6,237 nt of DNA from assembly GCA_018816605.1 (NCBI GenBank), contig JAHIVS010000698.1:1-6237 (forward strand), in the 5' to 3' direction. Below the pieces are notes generated by a model, which ran no database searches, was not told where the DNA came from, and worked only from the letters and a program-made list of their open reading frames with translations. Below, in pieces: positions 1 to 6,183 of this stretch (position 1 is its first letter; every line of letters starts with the position of its first letter). The stretch is from Pseudomonadota bacterium. Lineage in GTDB: Bacteria > Desulfobacterota > Desulfobacteria > Desulfobacterales > Desulfobacteraceae. A program made the position numbers and the translations under genes.

Positions 1-104
1 CTGATAAATCCTCTTGGTCTACCGCATAAGGGGCATCTGTTATACGCACGTACAGCAAACTTTGGTGTTCTTCCCGCTTTTGCGATTAAAGATTTTTTAG
101 CCAA
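1..104 (-). CDS. rpsN: 30S ribosomal protein S14, zinc-type, N-terminal part (TTG start, cut by window edge)
   Basis: Thirty-four codons plus two bases are visible, beginning [16 protein letters not shown]. This is the N-terminus of the short (about 61-residue) type Z S14 found in the 30S head. CPLC (Cys24, Cys27) is the first half of its zinc site; the second pair lies outside the window. The longer cysteine-less S14, as in E. coli, does not have this pattern. The start codon is TTG, with no in-frame ATG nearby, and a full AAGGAGG 5 nt upstream supports it. Confidence 0.93.
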   Translation of the reverse strand, partial: MAKKSLIAKAGRTPKFAVRAYNRCPLCGRPRGFI

Positions 105-116
105 GCTTTCCTCCTT
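105..116 (-). promoter_or_regulatory. Strong Shine-Dalgarno that sets the rpsN TTG start
   Basis: The mRNA reads AAGGAGGAAAGC immediately before the TTG, so a complete AAGGAGG lies 5 nt upstream. It is in the 18-nt gap after rplE. It matches the arrangement before the TTG of rpsC. Confidence 0.85.
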
Positions 117-122
117 AAGATC

Positions 123-662
123 CTAATTTTTGAAGGGCATTCCCAGAAGTTTCAGGAAAACTTTGCCTTCTTCATCGGTTTTAGCTGTGGTCACAACCGT
201 AATATTAAGACCTTTGATACTCTCGGTCTTATCATAGTCTATTTCAGGGAATATGATGTGCTCAGTGATACCCATGGAAAAATTGCCACGGCCATCAAAA
301 GATTTACCTGATATTCCTCTAAAATCCCTCACACGAGGTAACGCGATATTAACAAGTCTGTCAAAAAAATCGAACATCTTTTCACGGCGCAGGGTAACCT
401 TGCATCCAATGGGCAGATCTGCGCGCAGCTTAAAGTTGGCAATGGGTTTTTTGGCCCTTGTAACAACGGTTCTCTGGCCCGCAATCAATGTTAGTTCCTG
501 GGCAGCAGCTTCTACGATCTTTGGATTTCTGACAGCTTCGCCCAACCCCATGTTCAATACGATTTTTTCCAACCGGGGCACCTGAAATTCATTTGAATAA
601 TTAAAGGCTTCCCTGAGTTTTGGAACAACTTCGTTAATATATTTTTCCTTAAGAGTGGTCAT
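123..662 (-). CDS. rplE: 50S ribosomal protein L5
   Basis: The product is 179 residues, as in E. coli. L5 binds 5S rRNA in the central protuberance and touches P-site tRNA and S13. Diagnostic segments are [14 protein letters not shown] (30-43), [19 protein letters not shown] (62-80), [20 protein letters not shown] (84-103) and the C-terminal [20 protein letters not shown] (126-145). The GGAGAG ribosome binding site and the ATG follow the rplX stop within 21 nt. In E. coli, S8 represses the spc operon near this start; I could not recognise the S8-binding fold here by eye. Confidence 0.98.
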   Translation of the reverse strand: MTTLKEKYINEVVPKLREAFNYSNEFQVPRLEKIVLNMGLGEAVRNPKIVEAAAQELTLIAGQRTVVTRAKKPIANFKLRADLPIGCKVTLRREKMFDFFDRLVNIALPRVRDFRGISGKSFDGRGNFSMGITEHIIFPEIDYDKTESIKGLNITVVTTAKTDEEGKVFLKLLGMPFKN

Positions 663-683
663 TTATTCTCTCCGGCTTTGGTC

Positions 684-1013
684 TTAAGAATCTATCTGCT
701 GGCTGCATTTTTTGCAGATTCTGACCCGTTTACCATCTTCCAGTTGTTTGATTCCAATCCGAGTAGGTTTCACACAGGAATTGCACATGACCATAAGATT
801 GGACACATTCATGGGCATGGTTTTGTCTACAATGCCGCCCTGAGGATTTGCCTGCGTAGGTCTCTGATGGACTTTCACAACGTTAATGTTTTCAACAACA
901 ACGCGGTTGGTTTTTTTGACAACCTTCAAGACTTTTCCGATCTTACCCTTGTCTTTTCCGGTGAGGACTTTAACCTTGTCATCTTTTTTAATTCTTATCT
1001 TTACTGCTTCCAT
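684..1013 (-). CDS. rplX: 50S ribosomal protein L24, with C-terminal Cys4 zinc ribbon
   Basis: L24 starts 50S assembly and lies near the tunnel exit. I place the start at the ATG at 1011-1013, giving 109 residues ([10 protein letters not shown]...). A TTG five codons earlier (1026-1028) is in frame, but the GGAG ribosome binding site would then fall inside the gene. The KOW motif is at about 10-38 ([19 protein letters not shown]). The C-terminal part has CNSC (Cys77, Cys80) and CKKC (Cys100, Cys103), the metal-binding form of L24. E. coli L24 lacks these cysteines. Zinc binding is inferred from the spacing. Confidence 0.96.
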   Translation of the reverse strand: MEAVKIRIKKDDKVKVLTGKDKGKIGKVLKVVKKTNRVVVENINVVKVHQRPTQANPQGGIVDKTMPMNVSNLMVMCNSCVKPTRIGIKQLEDGKRVRICKKCSQQIDS

Positions 1014-1039
1014 GGAATTTTTCTCCAATAACCCGATAA

Positions 1040-1408
1040 TTATAGTACGTCTGGGGCCAGAGAGACTATTTTCATAAATCTTTTAGCCCTTAATTCTCTT
1101 GCCACCGGACCAAAGATACGGGTACCGACCGGTTCATTATTTTTACTTAAAATCACTGCAGAGTTGTCATCAAATCTGATGGACGACCCATCCGGTCTGG
1201 ATATCTCTTTCTTGGTTCTTACAATAACAGCCTGGACAACATCTCCTTTGCTGACTTTTGCATTGGGAATTGCCTCTTTAACAGAAACAACAATGATATC
1301 TCCAATGCTCGCGTATCTTCTTTTGGATCCGCCCAGTACCTTGATACAGTACAATTCCTTTGCTCCGGAGTTATCTGCTACAGTAAGTCTGCTTTCAGTT
1401 TGAATCAT
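1040..1408 (-). CDS. rplN: 50S ribosomal protein L14
   Basis: The product is 122 residues, the usual length. L14 binds 23S rRNA on the subunit interface, contacts L19 and helps form an intersubunit bridge. The [19 protein letters not shown] start (1-19) and the GVxP-like core ending in [28 protein letters not shown] are diagnostic. AAAGGAG lies just ahead of the ATG. In E. coli rplN opens the separate spc operon, but here it follows rpsQ by 16 nt, so no independent promoter fits in the gap. Confidence 0.98.
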   Translation of the reverse strand: MIQTESRLTVADNSGAKELYCIKVLGGSKRRYASIGDIIVVSVKEAIPNAKVSKGDVVQAVIVRTKKEISRPDGSSIRFDDNSAVILSKNNEPVGTRIFGPVARELRAKRFMKIVSLAPDVL

Positions 1409-1424
1409 TTCATAACTCCTTTAG

Positions 1425-1685
1425 CTAAAGCGCTTTCTTTAGAATCTCGGTCACCCGAAAGCGTTTCATCTTACTTAGTGGCCTGGTTTCGATGATTTTT
1501 ACTTCATCACCAATCCTGCACTCGTTCGCTTCATCGTGGGCATGGTATTTTTTATACCGTTTGATGAATTTTCTATAAACCTTATGTTGAACAAATCTTT
1601 CAACCTGTACAACCACTGATTTATCCATTTTATCAGATACAATCAGACCCATCAGCTCTTTTTTATTATTTTGAATATTTTCCAT
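1425..1685 (-). CDS. rpsQ: 30S ribosomal protein S17
   Basis: The product is 86 residues (E. coli 84). S17 is an OB-fold primary binder of 16S rRNA in the lower 30S body. The motifs [20 protein letters not shown] (11-30), [19 protein letters not shown] (34-52) and [19 protein letters not shown] are typical. A short extra N-terminal stretch ([10 protein letters not shown]) before the core is common in this family. The start is ATG with a weak AAGAG site in the 16-nt gap after the intended rpmC stop, so coupling to rpmC translation may matter. Confidence 0.97.
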   Translation of the reverse strand: MENIQNNKKELMGLIVSDKMDKSVVVQVERFVQHKVYRKFIKRYKKYHAHDEANECRIGDEVKIIETRPLSKMKRFRVTEILKKAL

Positions 1686-1701
1686 ATCTATAACTCTTAC
1701 A

Positions 1702-1898
1702 TTAAATAATGTTTAACTTCATTTCTTTTGATATTGTATAGAGTCTGGCAATATCTTTTTTGACATTTGACAGGGTTGCTGTGTTCTCAAGCTGTCCAAC
1801 CCCATTCTGAAACCGGAGATTGAACAATTCTTTTTTGAGTTCAACAAGTTTTTCTTAATCTGATCTGCACCCATTTCCCTAATCTCTGTGATCTTCAT
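1702..1898 (-). pseudogene. rpmC: 50S ribosomal protein L29, frameshifted by one base in an A5 run
   Basis: The ATG lies 2 nt after the rplP stop, with AAAGGAG (1908-1914) inside rplP. The first 16 residues, [16 protein letters not shown], are L29-like, and then the frame breaks. From the next codon L29 continues in the -1 frame as [32 protein letters not shown] and [10 protein letters not shown], ending at a TAA (1702-1704). Restoring one A in the run at 1849-1853 gives a continuous 65-residue protein, normal for L29. As read, frame 0 gives a 59-residue product that stops at 1719-1721 and is non-L29 after residue 16. L29 lies at the tunnel exit beside L23 and is dispensable in E. coli. A base missed in sequencing or assembly is most likely; a real indel is possible. 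Confidence 0.88.
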
Positions 1899-1900
1899 CC

Positions 1901-2311
1901 TTATTTACTCCTTTCCACAAATCGCGTTTTAATGGAAAGTTTTCTTGCAGCAAGCCTGAGGGCCTCTTTGGCCAGATCTCTTGGTATCCCTTCCATTTCG
2001 TAAAGGATTTTGCCGGGTTTAATTCTGGCTACCCAGGCGTCGGTTGCTCCCTTACCCTTACCCATTCTGACTTCAGCGGGTTTTTTAGTAACCGGATGGT
2101 CAGGGAAAAACCGTATCCAGCTTTTACCAGCTCTCTTTGCATGTCTGGTCATGGCCACCCTGGCCGCTTCAATTTGCCTTGCGTTAATATATCCGCATTC
2201 CACGGCCTGGAGACCGAAATCTCCGAAACTCAAAGTATTTCCCCGCGTGGGAACTCCTTTGGTTCTTCCCCGGAATTCTTTACGGAATTTTACATTTTTT
2301 GGACTAAGCAT
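1901..2311 (-). CDS. rplP: 50S ribosomal protein L16
   Basis: The product is 136 residues, the same as E. coli L16. L16 is a late-assembly 50S protein near the A-site tRNA elbow. The motifs [20 protein letters not shown] (30-49), [19 protein letters not shown] and VRMGKGKG (81-88) are diagnostic. Arg82 corresponds to the Arg hydroxylated in E. coli L16, though no hydroxylase gene is in view. TAGGAGA precedes the ATG within the 22-nt gap after rpsC. The end of this gene carries the ribosome binding site for rpmC. Confidence 0.98.
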   Translation of the reverse strand: MLSPKNVKFRKEFRGRTKGVPTRGNTLSFGDFGLQAVECGYINARQIEAARVAMTRHAKRAGKSWIRFFPDHPVTKKPAEVRMGKGKGATDAWVARIKPGKILYEMEGIPRDLAKEALRLAARKLSIKTRFVERSK

Positions 2312-2333
2312 TTGCTTTTTCTCCTAATCGCCT

Positions 2334-2987
2334 CTATTGTGTCGCCAAAGCCTGTTCACCTGGACGCAACACCTCACCCTTAAAAATGAACGTTTTGATA
2401 CCAATGAGTCCGTATGTGGTTTTCGCTTCAATAAAGCCGTAATCAACGTCTGCCCTGAGAGTATGCAGCGGAACCCTTCCTTCTTTATACCATTCGGTTC
2501 TTGCCATTTCAGCTCCTCCCAACCGGCCCGAGCAGATAATCTTAATACCCTTGGCGCCGAACCGCATGGCAGTGGAAACGCTTCGTTTCATAGCCCTTCT
2601 GAAGGCGATCCTTCTCTCTAGTTGCTGGGCAATGTTCTCCGCCACAAGCTGCGCATCAATCTCTGGCCTTCTGACTTCTTTGATATCAATCAGAACTGCT
2701 GGTTTGATCATATTTTCAAGCTCTTTTTTGAGCAATGCGATTTCAGCCCCTTTTTTACCGATGATGATACCCGGTCTTGCGGCAAAAACCCGAAGCCTTA
2801 TCTGTTTTGAAAATCTTTCGATCTCTATTTTGGATATGCCGGCGTGGTAGAGTTTCTTTTTCAAGAATTTTCTGACCTTGAAATCTTCTTCAACAAAATC
2901 AGCATACTCTTTGTCTGCATACCATCTAGAATCCCATGTTCTGATGATGCCTAATCTTAATCCGGTAGGATGTACTTTCTGGCCCAA
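2334..2987 (-). CDS. rpsC: 30S ribosomal protein S3 (TTG start)
   Basis: The product is 217 residues; S3 sits at the mRNA entry channel of the 30S and contributes to mRNA helicase activity. The N-terminal [14 protein letters not shown] is the universal bacterial start. It fixes the initiation codon as TTG, since no ATG lies nearby in frame. A KH type 2 domain is present with GKKG as its GxxG loop (77-80). The basic FRRAMKR stretch (129-135) matches the helicase-linked Arg/Lys residues of E. coli S3. The C-terminal domain has the usual [21 protein letters not shown] full AAGGAGG is located 7 nt before the TTG. Confidence 0.98.
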   Translation of the reverse strand: MGQKVHPTGLRLGIIRTWDSRWYADKEYADFVEEDFKVRKFLKKKLYHAGISKIEIERFSKQIRLRVFAARPGIIIGKKGAEIALLKKELENMIKPAVLIDIKEVRRPEIDAQLVAENIAQQLERRIAFRRAMKRSVSTAMRFGAKGIKIICSGRLGGAEMARTEWYKEGRVPLHTLRADVDYGFIEAKTTYGLIGIKTFIFKGEVLRPGEQALATQ

Positions 2988-3003
2988 GCCTGTTCCTCCT
3001 TAC
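2988..3003 (-). promoter_or_regulatory. Strong Shine-Dalgarno that sets the rpsC TTG start
   Basis: The whole 16-nt rplV-rpsC gap reads GTAAGGAGGAACAGGC in the mRNA. It contains the complete 7-base AAGGAGG complement to the 16S rRNA 3' end, 7 nt from the TTG. Strong pairing here plausibly offsets the weak initiation codon. Confidence 0.85.
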
Positions 3004-3339
3004 TTAGACAGTATCTTTAACGATAACTGTAATATGACTGGTTCGTTTCAAAATTCGACTAGCTCTTCCCCTTGCCCGCGGCCTGAACCGTTTCATAGAA
3101 GCACCCTGATCGACGATAATATTCTTTACAACCAGTTTGTCAACGTCCAGTTCGTTGTTGTGCTCTGCATTGGCAATTGCTGACTGCAATGTTTTGTAGA
3201 TAATTCCGGCAGCCTTGAGCGGCATAAACTTCAGCATTGTCAAAGCCTGACCCGCATTTTTGCCTTTCACTTCATTGATCGGCAACCGAAGCTTCAGTGC
3301 TGAAATCCTCGTATGTCTTGTAGTTGCTTTAACTTCCAT
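3004..3339 (-). CDS. rplV: 50S ribosomal protein L22
   Basis: The product is 111 residues (E. coli 110). L22 reaches from the subunit surface into the exit tunnel, where its beta-hairpin meets the L4 loop; changes in that hairpin can give macrolide resistance. The helical part shows [14 protein letters not shown] (51-64), and the hairpin with [18 protein letters not shown] (76-93) is intact, followed by [18 protein letters not shown] lies 10 nt before the ATG. The 32-nt gap after rpsS is the second longest in the window and holds no convincing structure. Confidence 0.98.
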   Translation of the reverse strand: MEVKATTRHTRISALKLRLPINEVKGKNAGQALTMLKFMPLKAAGIIYKTLQSAIANAEHNNELDVDKLVVKNIIVDQGASMKRFRPRARGRASRILKRTSHITVIVKDTV

Positions 3340-3371
3340 ATCACTTGTGTCCTTTAATCATGTGAAGCAGA

Positions 3372-3647
3372 TTACCGTTTGGCTTTCTTATCTCCGGCAT
3401 GACCCCAAAATGTTCTTGTAGGTGAAAATTCACCAAGCTTATGACCGACCATATTTTCAGAAACAAAAACAGGGATAAATTTTTTCCCATTGTGGACGGC
3501 AAAGGTAATACCTACCATTTCAGGAAAAATGGTTGATCTTCTAGACCAGGTTTTAATTACTTTGTTGTTTTTAACCTTATTGGCCTCAAGAACTTTCTTT
3601 AAAAGTTCGGAAGCGATATAGGGTCCTTTTTTCAATGATCTTGGCAT
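3372..3647 (-). CDS. rpsS: 30S ribosomal protein S19
   Basis: The product is 91 residues, typical for S19 (E. coli 92). S19 is in the 30S head, pairs with S13 and contacts the A-site tRNA and 23S bridge region. The N-terminus [11 protein letters not shown], the central [14 protein letters not shown] and the C-terminal [21 protein letters not shown] are all family signatures. The ATG follows the rplB stop by 13 nt with a modest AGGTGA ribosome binding site in the gap. Confidence 0.98.
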   Translation of the reverse strand: MPRSLKKGPYIASELLKKVLEANKVKNNKVIKTWSRRSTIFPEMVGITFAVHNGKKFIPVFVSENMVGHKLGEFSPTRTFWGHAGDKKAKR

Positions 3648-3660
3648 AATTATTCACCTA

Positions 3661-4494
3661 TTACTTTCTCTTAGCCCTTCTTTTAACGATATACCGATCC
3701 GTCCTGGCATTATTCCTGGTCCGCTTACCTTTTGTGGGAACCCCCCAAGGCGTACAAGGCTGGCGACCACCCGATGAACGGCCTTCACCACCACCCATTG
3801 GATGATCCACCGGGTTCATGGCAACACCCCTGACAGAGGGACGTTTTCCCATCCATCTGGAACGTCCTGCTTTTCCGATGCTCACATCCCCATGTTTTTC
3901 ATTGCCGACCCGGCCTACGGTTGCCTTGCATTTCACATGAATCATGCGCACTTCGCCTGATGGCAACAAAACCTGGGCATAAGTACCTTCCTTGGCCATA
4001 AGTCTGGCATATCCGCCGGCACTTCTGACGATTTGGCCACCCTTGTTTTGCTTGAGTTCAATGTTGTGAATCCTGGTACCCGTCGGGATATTTTCAAGGG
4101 GCATACAATTGCCCGGCTTGATATCCGCCTCGGGACCCGTTTCCAAAACATCACCCACCTTGACTTCCAGTGGGGCTAGAATATATCTTTTCTCGCCGTC
4201 CGCATATACAAGGAGTGCGATTCTGGCACTTCTATTGGGGTCATATTCAATGGCGGATACCTTTGCCGGAATCCCGTCTTTGTCCCGTTTAAAATCAATG
4301 ATGCGATATTTCTTTTTGGCCCCGCCACCTCTGTGCCTGCTGGTAATTCTTCCGTAGCAATTTCGACCAGCCCGTTTATTTAGACTTGCTGTCAGCTGCC
4401 TTTCAGGTTTTGTTTTGGTAATTTCTTCAAAAGAAAGGTATTCCTGAGCACGTCTACCGGGAGATGTCGGTTTTGTCTTGATTATTGTTGACAT
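3661..4494 (-). CDS. rplB: 50S ribosomal protein L2
   Basis: L2, the largest and most conserved protein here at 277 residues (E. coli 273), helps join the subunits and supports the peptidyl-transferase region. Visible landmarks are KPTSPGRR near the N-terminus, [11 protein letters not shown] (about 48-58), [24 protein letters not shown] (125-133) and the highly conserved [19 protein letters not shown] (221-239). His231 is equivalent to the functionally important E. coli His229. The nearby second His of the common HPHGGG motif is Met233 here. AGAGGT lies 6 nt before the ATG, and the gap from rplW is only 12 nt. Confidence 0.99.
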   Translation of the reverse strand: MSTIIKTKPTSPGRRAQEYLSFEEITKTKPERQLTASLNKRAGRNCYGRITSRHRGGGAKKKYRIIDFKRDKDGIPAKVSAIEYDPNRSARIALLVYADGEKRYILAPLEVKVGDVLETGPEADIKPGNCMPLENIPTGTRIHNIELKQNKGGQIVRSAGGYARLMAKEGTYAQVLLPSGEVRMIHVKCKATVGRVGNEKHGDVSIGKAGRSRWMGKRPSVRGVAMNPVDHPMGGGEGRSSGGRQPCTPWGVPTKGKRTRNNARTDRYIVKRRAKRK

Positions 4495-4506
4495 ATATAT
4501 ACCTCT

Positions 4507-4794
4507 TTAAACACCTTCAAAAAAATCAATTCGTTGTCCTGGCATTAGTGTGACAATGGCTTTTTTCCAGTCTTTCTTTTTGCCAAGAATCTTACCGCGC
4601 TGTTTAACCTTACCTTTGACCTGAATCGTTCTGATCTGTTTTACTTTGGCATTAAAGTTTTTTTCAACAGCATCTTTGATTTGGACCCGGTTGGCTCTTT
4701 TATCAACTTTTAGCGTCAGCTGGTTGTTCGTCTCTTTCTGAAGGGTTGTTTTTTCAGTAACAACAGGCCCTCTGATTATGTCATATTCTTTCAT
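4507..4794 (-). CDS. rplW: 50S ribosomal protein L23
   Basis: This 95-residue protein matches the family size. L23 lies at the tunnel exit next to L29 and is the docking point for trigger factor and the signal recognition particle. The N-terminal [12 protein letters not shown] motif is the family signature, followed by the basic strand region with [15 protein letters not shown]. Its start codon is one base after the rplD stop, and its GGGAGG ribosome binding site lies inside the end of rplD. Translation of the two genes is therefore likely coupled. Confidence 0.98.
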   Translation of the reverse strand: MKEYDIIRGPVVTEKTTLQKETNNQLTLKVDKRANRVQIKDAVEKNFNAKVKQIRTIQVKGKVKQRGKILGKKKDWKKAIVTLMPGQRIDFFEGV

Positions 4795-4795
4795 C

Positions 4796-5416
4796 TTAGC
4801 TTAACCTCCCTTCAATGTTTTTAATGGTTGATTCAACCAAGAGAAGGTTTTTAAACTTCAAGATATCGTACACATTCAGACCCGCAGTTTTAATTACCTT
4901 TACGTCGGGTATGTTTCTTGAAGACAATTCAAGATTCATATCCTCAGAATCCGATACAATGAGAATATCCTGAAGGTTCAGCGTGGCCAAAACCTGAGCC
5001 AGCATCTGGGTTTTAATTTCTTCAAGTTTAAAATCATCGATCACAAAGAGTGTATTATCTGTGAATTTACTGCTTAAGGCCATTTTCAATGCAAGTTTTC
5101 GCACTTTTTTAGGCACCTTGTAAGCATAAGATCGTGGGGATGGACCAAAGATTACGCCTCCGCCTTTTCTCAAAGGTGAATTCGCACTACCGGCACGTGC
5201 ATTTCCGGTTCCTTTTTGTCTGTAAAGCTTTTTTGTACTACCTGTAACCATTGCCCTTGTTTTAGACGCAGCCGTCCCTTCTCGCTTTGCCGCGAGCTGG
5301 GATCGAACCACTTCATGAAGAACACTTGTCTTTACCGGTATGCTGAATATTTCATCAGTAAGCTCTGCTTCAGACACTTTCTTACCTGCACTGTTTAATA
5401 CATCGACAGCAGCCAT
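4796..5416 (-). CDS. rplD: 50S ribosomal protein L4
   Basis: The product is 206 residues, against 201 in E. coli. L4 is a primary 23S rRNA binder whose extended loop lines the nascent-peptide tunnel with L22; in E. coli it also represses the S10 operon by acting on the leader mRNA. The loop is clear at about residues 53-95, with the signature [17 protein letters not shown] and then [10 protein letters not shown]. The C-terminal alpha/beta domain with the typical LNVYDILKF segment follows. The ATG has an AGAGGAA ribosome binding site. The gene sits behind the structured spacer and nearly abuts rplW, with a 1-nt gap. Confidence 0.98.
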   Translation of the reverse strand: MAAVDVLNSAGKKVSEAELTDEIFSIPVKTSVLHEVVRSQLAAKREGTAASKTRAMVTGSTKKLYRQKGTGNARAGSANSPLRKGGGVIFGPSPRSYAYKVPKKVRKLALKMALSSKFTDNTLFVIDDFKLEEIKTQMLAQVLATLNLQDILIVSDSEDMNLELSSRNIPDVKVIKTAGLNVYDILKFKNLLLVESTIKNIEGRLS

Positions 5417-5438
5417 ATTCTTCCTCTTAATTTTTGAT

Positions 5439-5481
5439 CAGCTATGCATCACTGCGAGGTGTTTTGCAATACCCATAGCCG
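5439..5481 (-). other. Hairpin 3, bipartite stem-loop ahead of the rplD ribosome binding site
   Basis: The outer stem pairs CGGCTATG (5474-5481) with CATAGCTG (5439-5446), giving 8 bp with one G-U. After a small internal loop (GGT opposite GATG), the inner stem pairs ATTGC (5466-5470) with GCAGT (5451-5455), giving 5 bp with one G-U. The apical loop is 10 nt. An internal loop between two helices is the kind of shape ribosomal proteins recognise. The stem ends about 11 nt before the rplD Shine-Dalgarno, so it does not itself block the site. Confidence 0.48.
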
Positions 5482-5488
5482 CGTTTTC

Positions 5489-5503
5489 GTCTTTTTTAAA
5501 GAC
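5489..5503 (-). other. Hairpin 2 in the rplC-rplD spacer
   Basis: In the mRNA, GTCTTT and AAAGAC form a perfect 6-bp stem around a 3-nt AAA loop. Four of its six pairs are A-T, so alone it would be only weakly stable. It lies 6 nt after hairpin 1 and 7 nt before hairpin 3, which makes the three a compact array. Confidence 0.4.
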
Positions 5504-5509
5504 TGGCAA

Positions 5510-5525
5510 ACACCCCTTCGGGTGT
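5510..5525 (-). other. Hairpin 1 in the rplC-rplD spacer
   Basis: In the mRNA, ACACCC and GGGTGT form a perfect 6-bp stem around the 4-nt loop GAAG, beginning 8 nt after the rplC stop codon. It is G+C-rich compared with its surroundings. It is followed by TTTGCC rather than a U run, so termination is unlikely; it could protect or define the 3' side of rplC after processing. Confidence 0.5.
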
Positions 5526-5533
5526 ATTAAAAA

Positions 5534-6163
5534 TTATTTTTTTGCGTCAGCCTTGTAAACTTCTATTATACCTGTTTTACAGCCCGGGACCGGCCCTTTA
5601 ACCAACAATAGATTTTCTTGGTGCCGAATATCTACAATGGTCAGATTCTTTACGGTTTTCCGATCGACGCCCATGTGACCCGGCATTTTCTTACCTTTGA
5701 TAATCTTGCTGGGCCAGGCACTGTTTCCCACCGAACCGGGCTTCCTGTGATTTCTACATCCATGGGTTTCAGGTCCACGGCTAAATCCGTGTCTTTTAAT
5801 GGTTCCCTGAAACCCCCGGCCCTTAGAAATGCCTGAAACATTAACGCTATCCCCCACGGCAAACAATTCAGTCCCGAGGGTCATACCCGCTTCCATCTCT
5901 TCAACATTATCAGCCCTGAACTCCCTGAGGACCTTAAATCCTTTATCGCCAGCTTTTTTCAGATGACCTGCCATGGGTTTGTTCAGTTTTTCAACGGACT
6001 TTTCGTCGTATCCGAGCTGAAGCGCTGTATACCCATCATTTTCCATGGTTTTAACCTGGGTAACAACGCAGGGGCCGACCTGTAACACCGTAACAGGAAC
6101 GAGTTTTCCGTCCGAGGAAAACACATTGGTCATCCCGATTTTTTTTCCAAGTATTGCGCTCAT
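5534..6163 (-). CDS. rplC: 50S ribosomal protein L3
   Basis: This 209-residue protein is the normal size for bacterial L3 (E. coli 209). L3 binds 23S rRNA early in 50S assembly and sends a long loop toward the peptidyl-transferase centre. The N-terminus MSAILGKKIGMT is the family start, and the central loop carries the signature GRGFQGTIKRHGF (about residues 116-128) followed by GSVGNSAWPSK (143-153) and GKKMPGHMG. The position that is a methylated Gln (PrmB target) in E. coli is Ala149 here, so that modification is not expected. The ATG has an AGGAA ribosome binding site 6 nt upstream. The gene follows rpsJ closely but is separated from rplD by an unusual 117-nt spacer. Confidence 0.98.
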   Translation of the reverse strand: MSAILGKKIGMTNVFSSDGKLVPVTVLQVGPCVVTQVKTMENDGYTALQLGYDEKSVEKLNKPMAGHLKKAGDKGFKVLREFRADNVEEMEAGMTLGTELFAVGDSVNVSGISKGRGFQGTIKRHGFSRGPETHGCRNHRKPGSVGNSAWPSKIIKGKKMPGHMGVDRKTVKNLTIVDIRHQENLLLVKGPVPGCKTGIIEVYKADAKK

Positions 6164-6183
6164 AATTTGTTCCTGTTATTGAA

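Larger units (their letters stand above)
5417..5533 (-). promoter_or_regulatory. Structured rplC-rplD spacer, candidate cis-acting mRNA element
   Basis: This is the only long spacer in the window: 117 nt between the rplC TAA and the rplD ATG, where other gaps are 1-32 nt. Read as mRNA it contains three successive hairpins (5510-5525, 5489-5503, 5439-5481) and then the rplD ribosome binding site (AGAGGAA, about 5421-5427). No hairpin is followed by a clear U tract, so a simple intrinsic terminator is not supported. Autogenous control by L4 or L3, RNA processing, or a chance remnant are all possible. What is seen is the spacing and the pairing; a regulatory function is inference. Confidence 0.45.

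Noticed and set aside
253..585. 110-codon open frame on the + strand opposite rplE
   Set aside because: It lies wholly antisense to the conserved L5 coding region and has no independent evidence of coding.
1014..1028. Upstream TTG start for rplX (five extra residues)
   Set aside because: The GGAG ribosome binding site would lie inside the coding sequence, and the ATG at 1011-1013 is well placed behind it.
678..1031. 117-codon open frame on the + strand opposite rplX
   Set aside because: It is a mirror of a clearly identified ribosomal protein gene. The translation resembles no family, and no Shine-Dalgarno supports the start.
1845..1856. Programmed -1 ribosomal frameshift in rpmC
   Set aside because: The site G-AAA-AAC is not a canonical slippery heptamer, the A5 run is short for polymerase slippage, and I found no stimulatory structure. 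An indel or sequencing error is simpler.
3341..3365. Hairpin sequestering the rplV ribosome binding site (TCAC with GTGA)
   Set aside because: There are only 4 bp around a 17-nt loop with mismatches on both sides, so it is indistinguishable from chance.
5438..5476. Possible 12-residue leader peptide (ATG at 5474-5476) before rplD
   Set aside because: No Shine-Dalgarno precedes this ATG and there is no run of regulatory codons. It overlaps hairpin 3, which explains the sequence better.
5489..5525. Intrinsic terminator between rplC and rplD
   Set aside because: Neither hairpin 1 nor hairpin 2 is followed by a U tract, and the downstream genes of the operon need read-through.
5340..5558. + strand open frame across the rplC-rplD spacer
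   Set aside because: It overlaps the ends of rplC and rplD in antisense, has no recognisable domain, and no ribosome binding site was seen for it.
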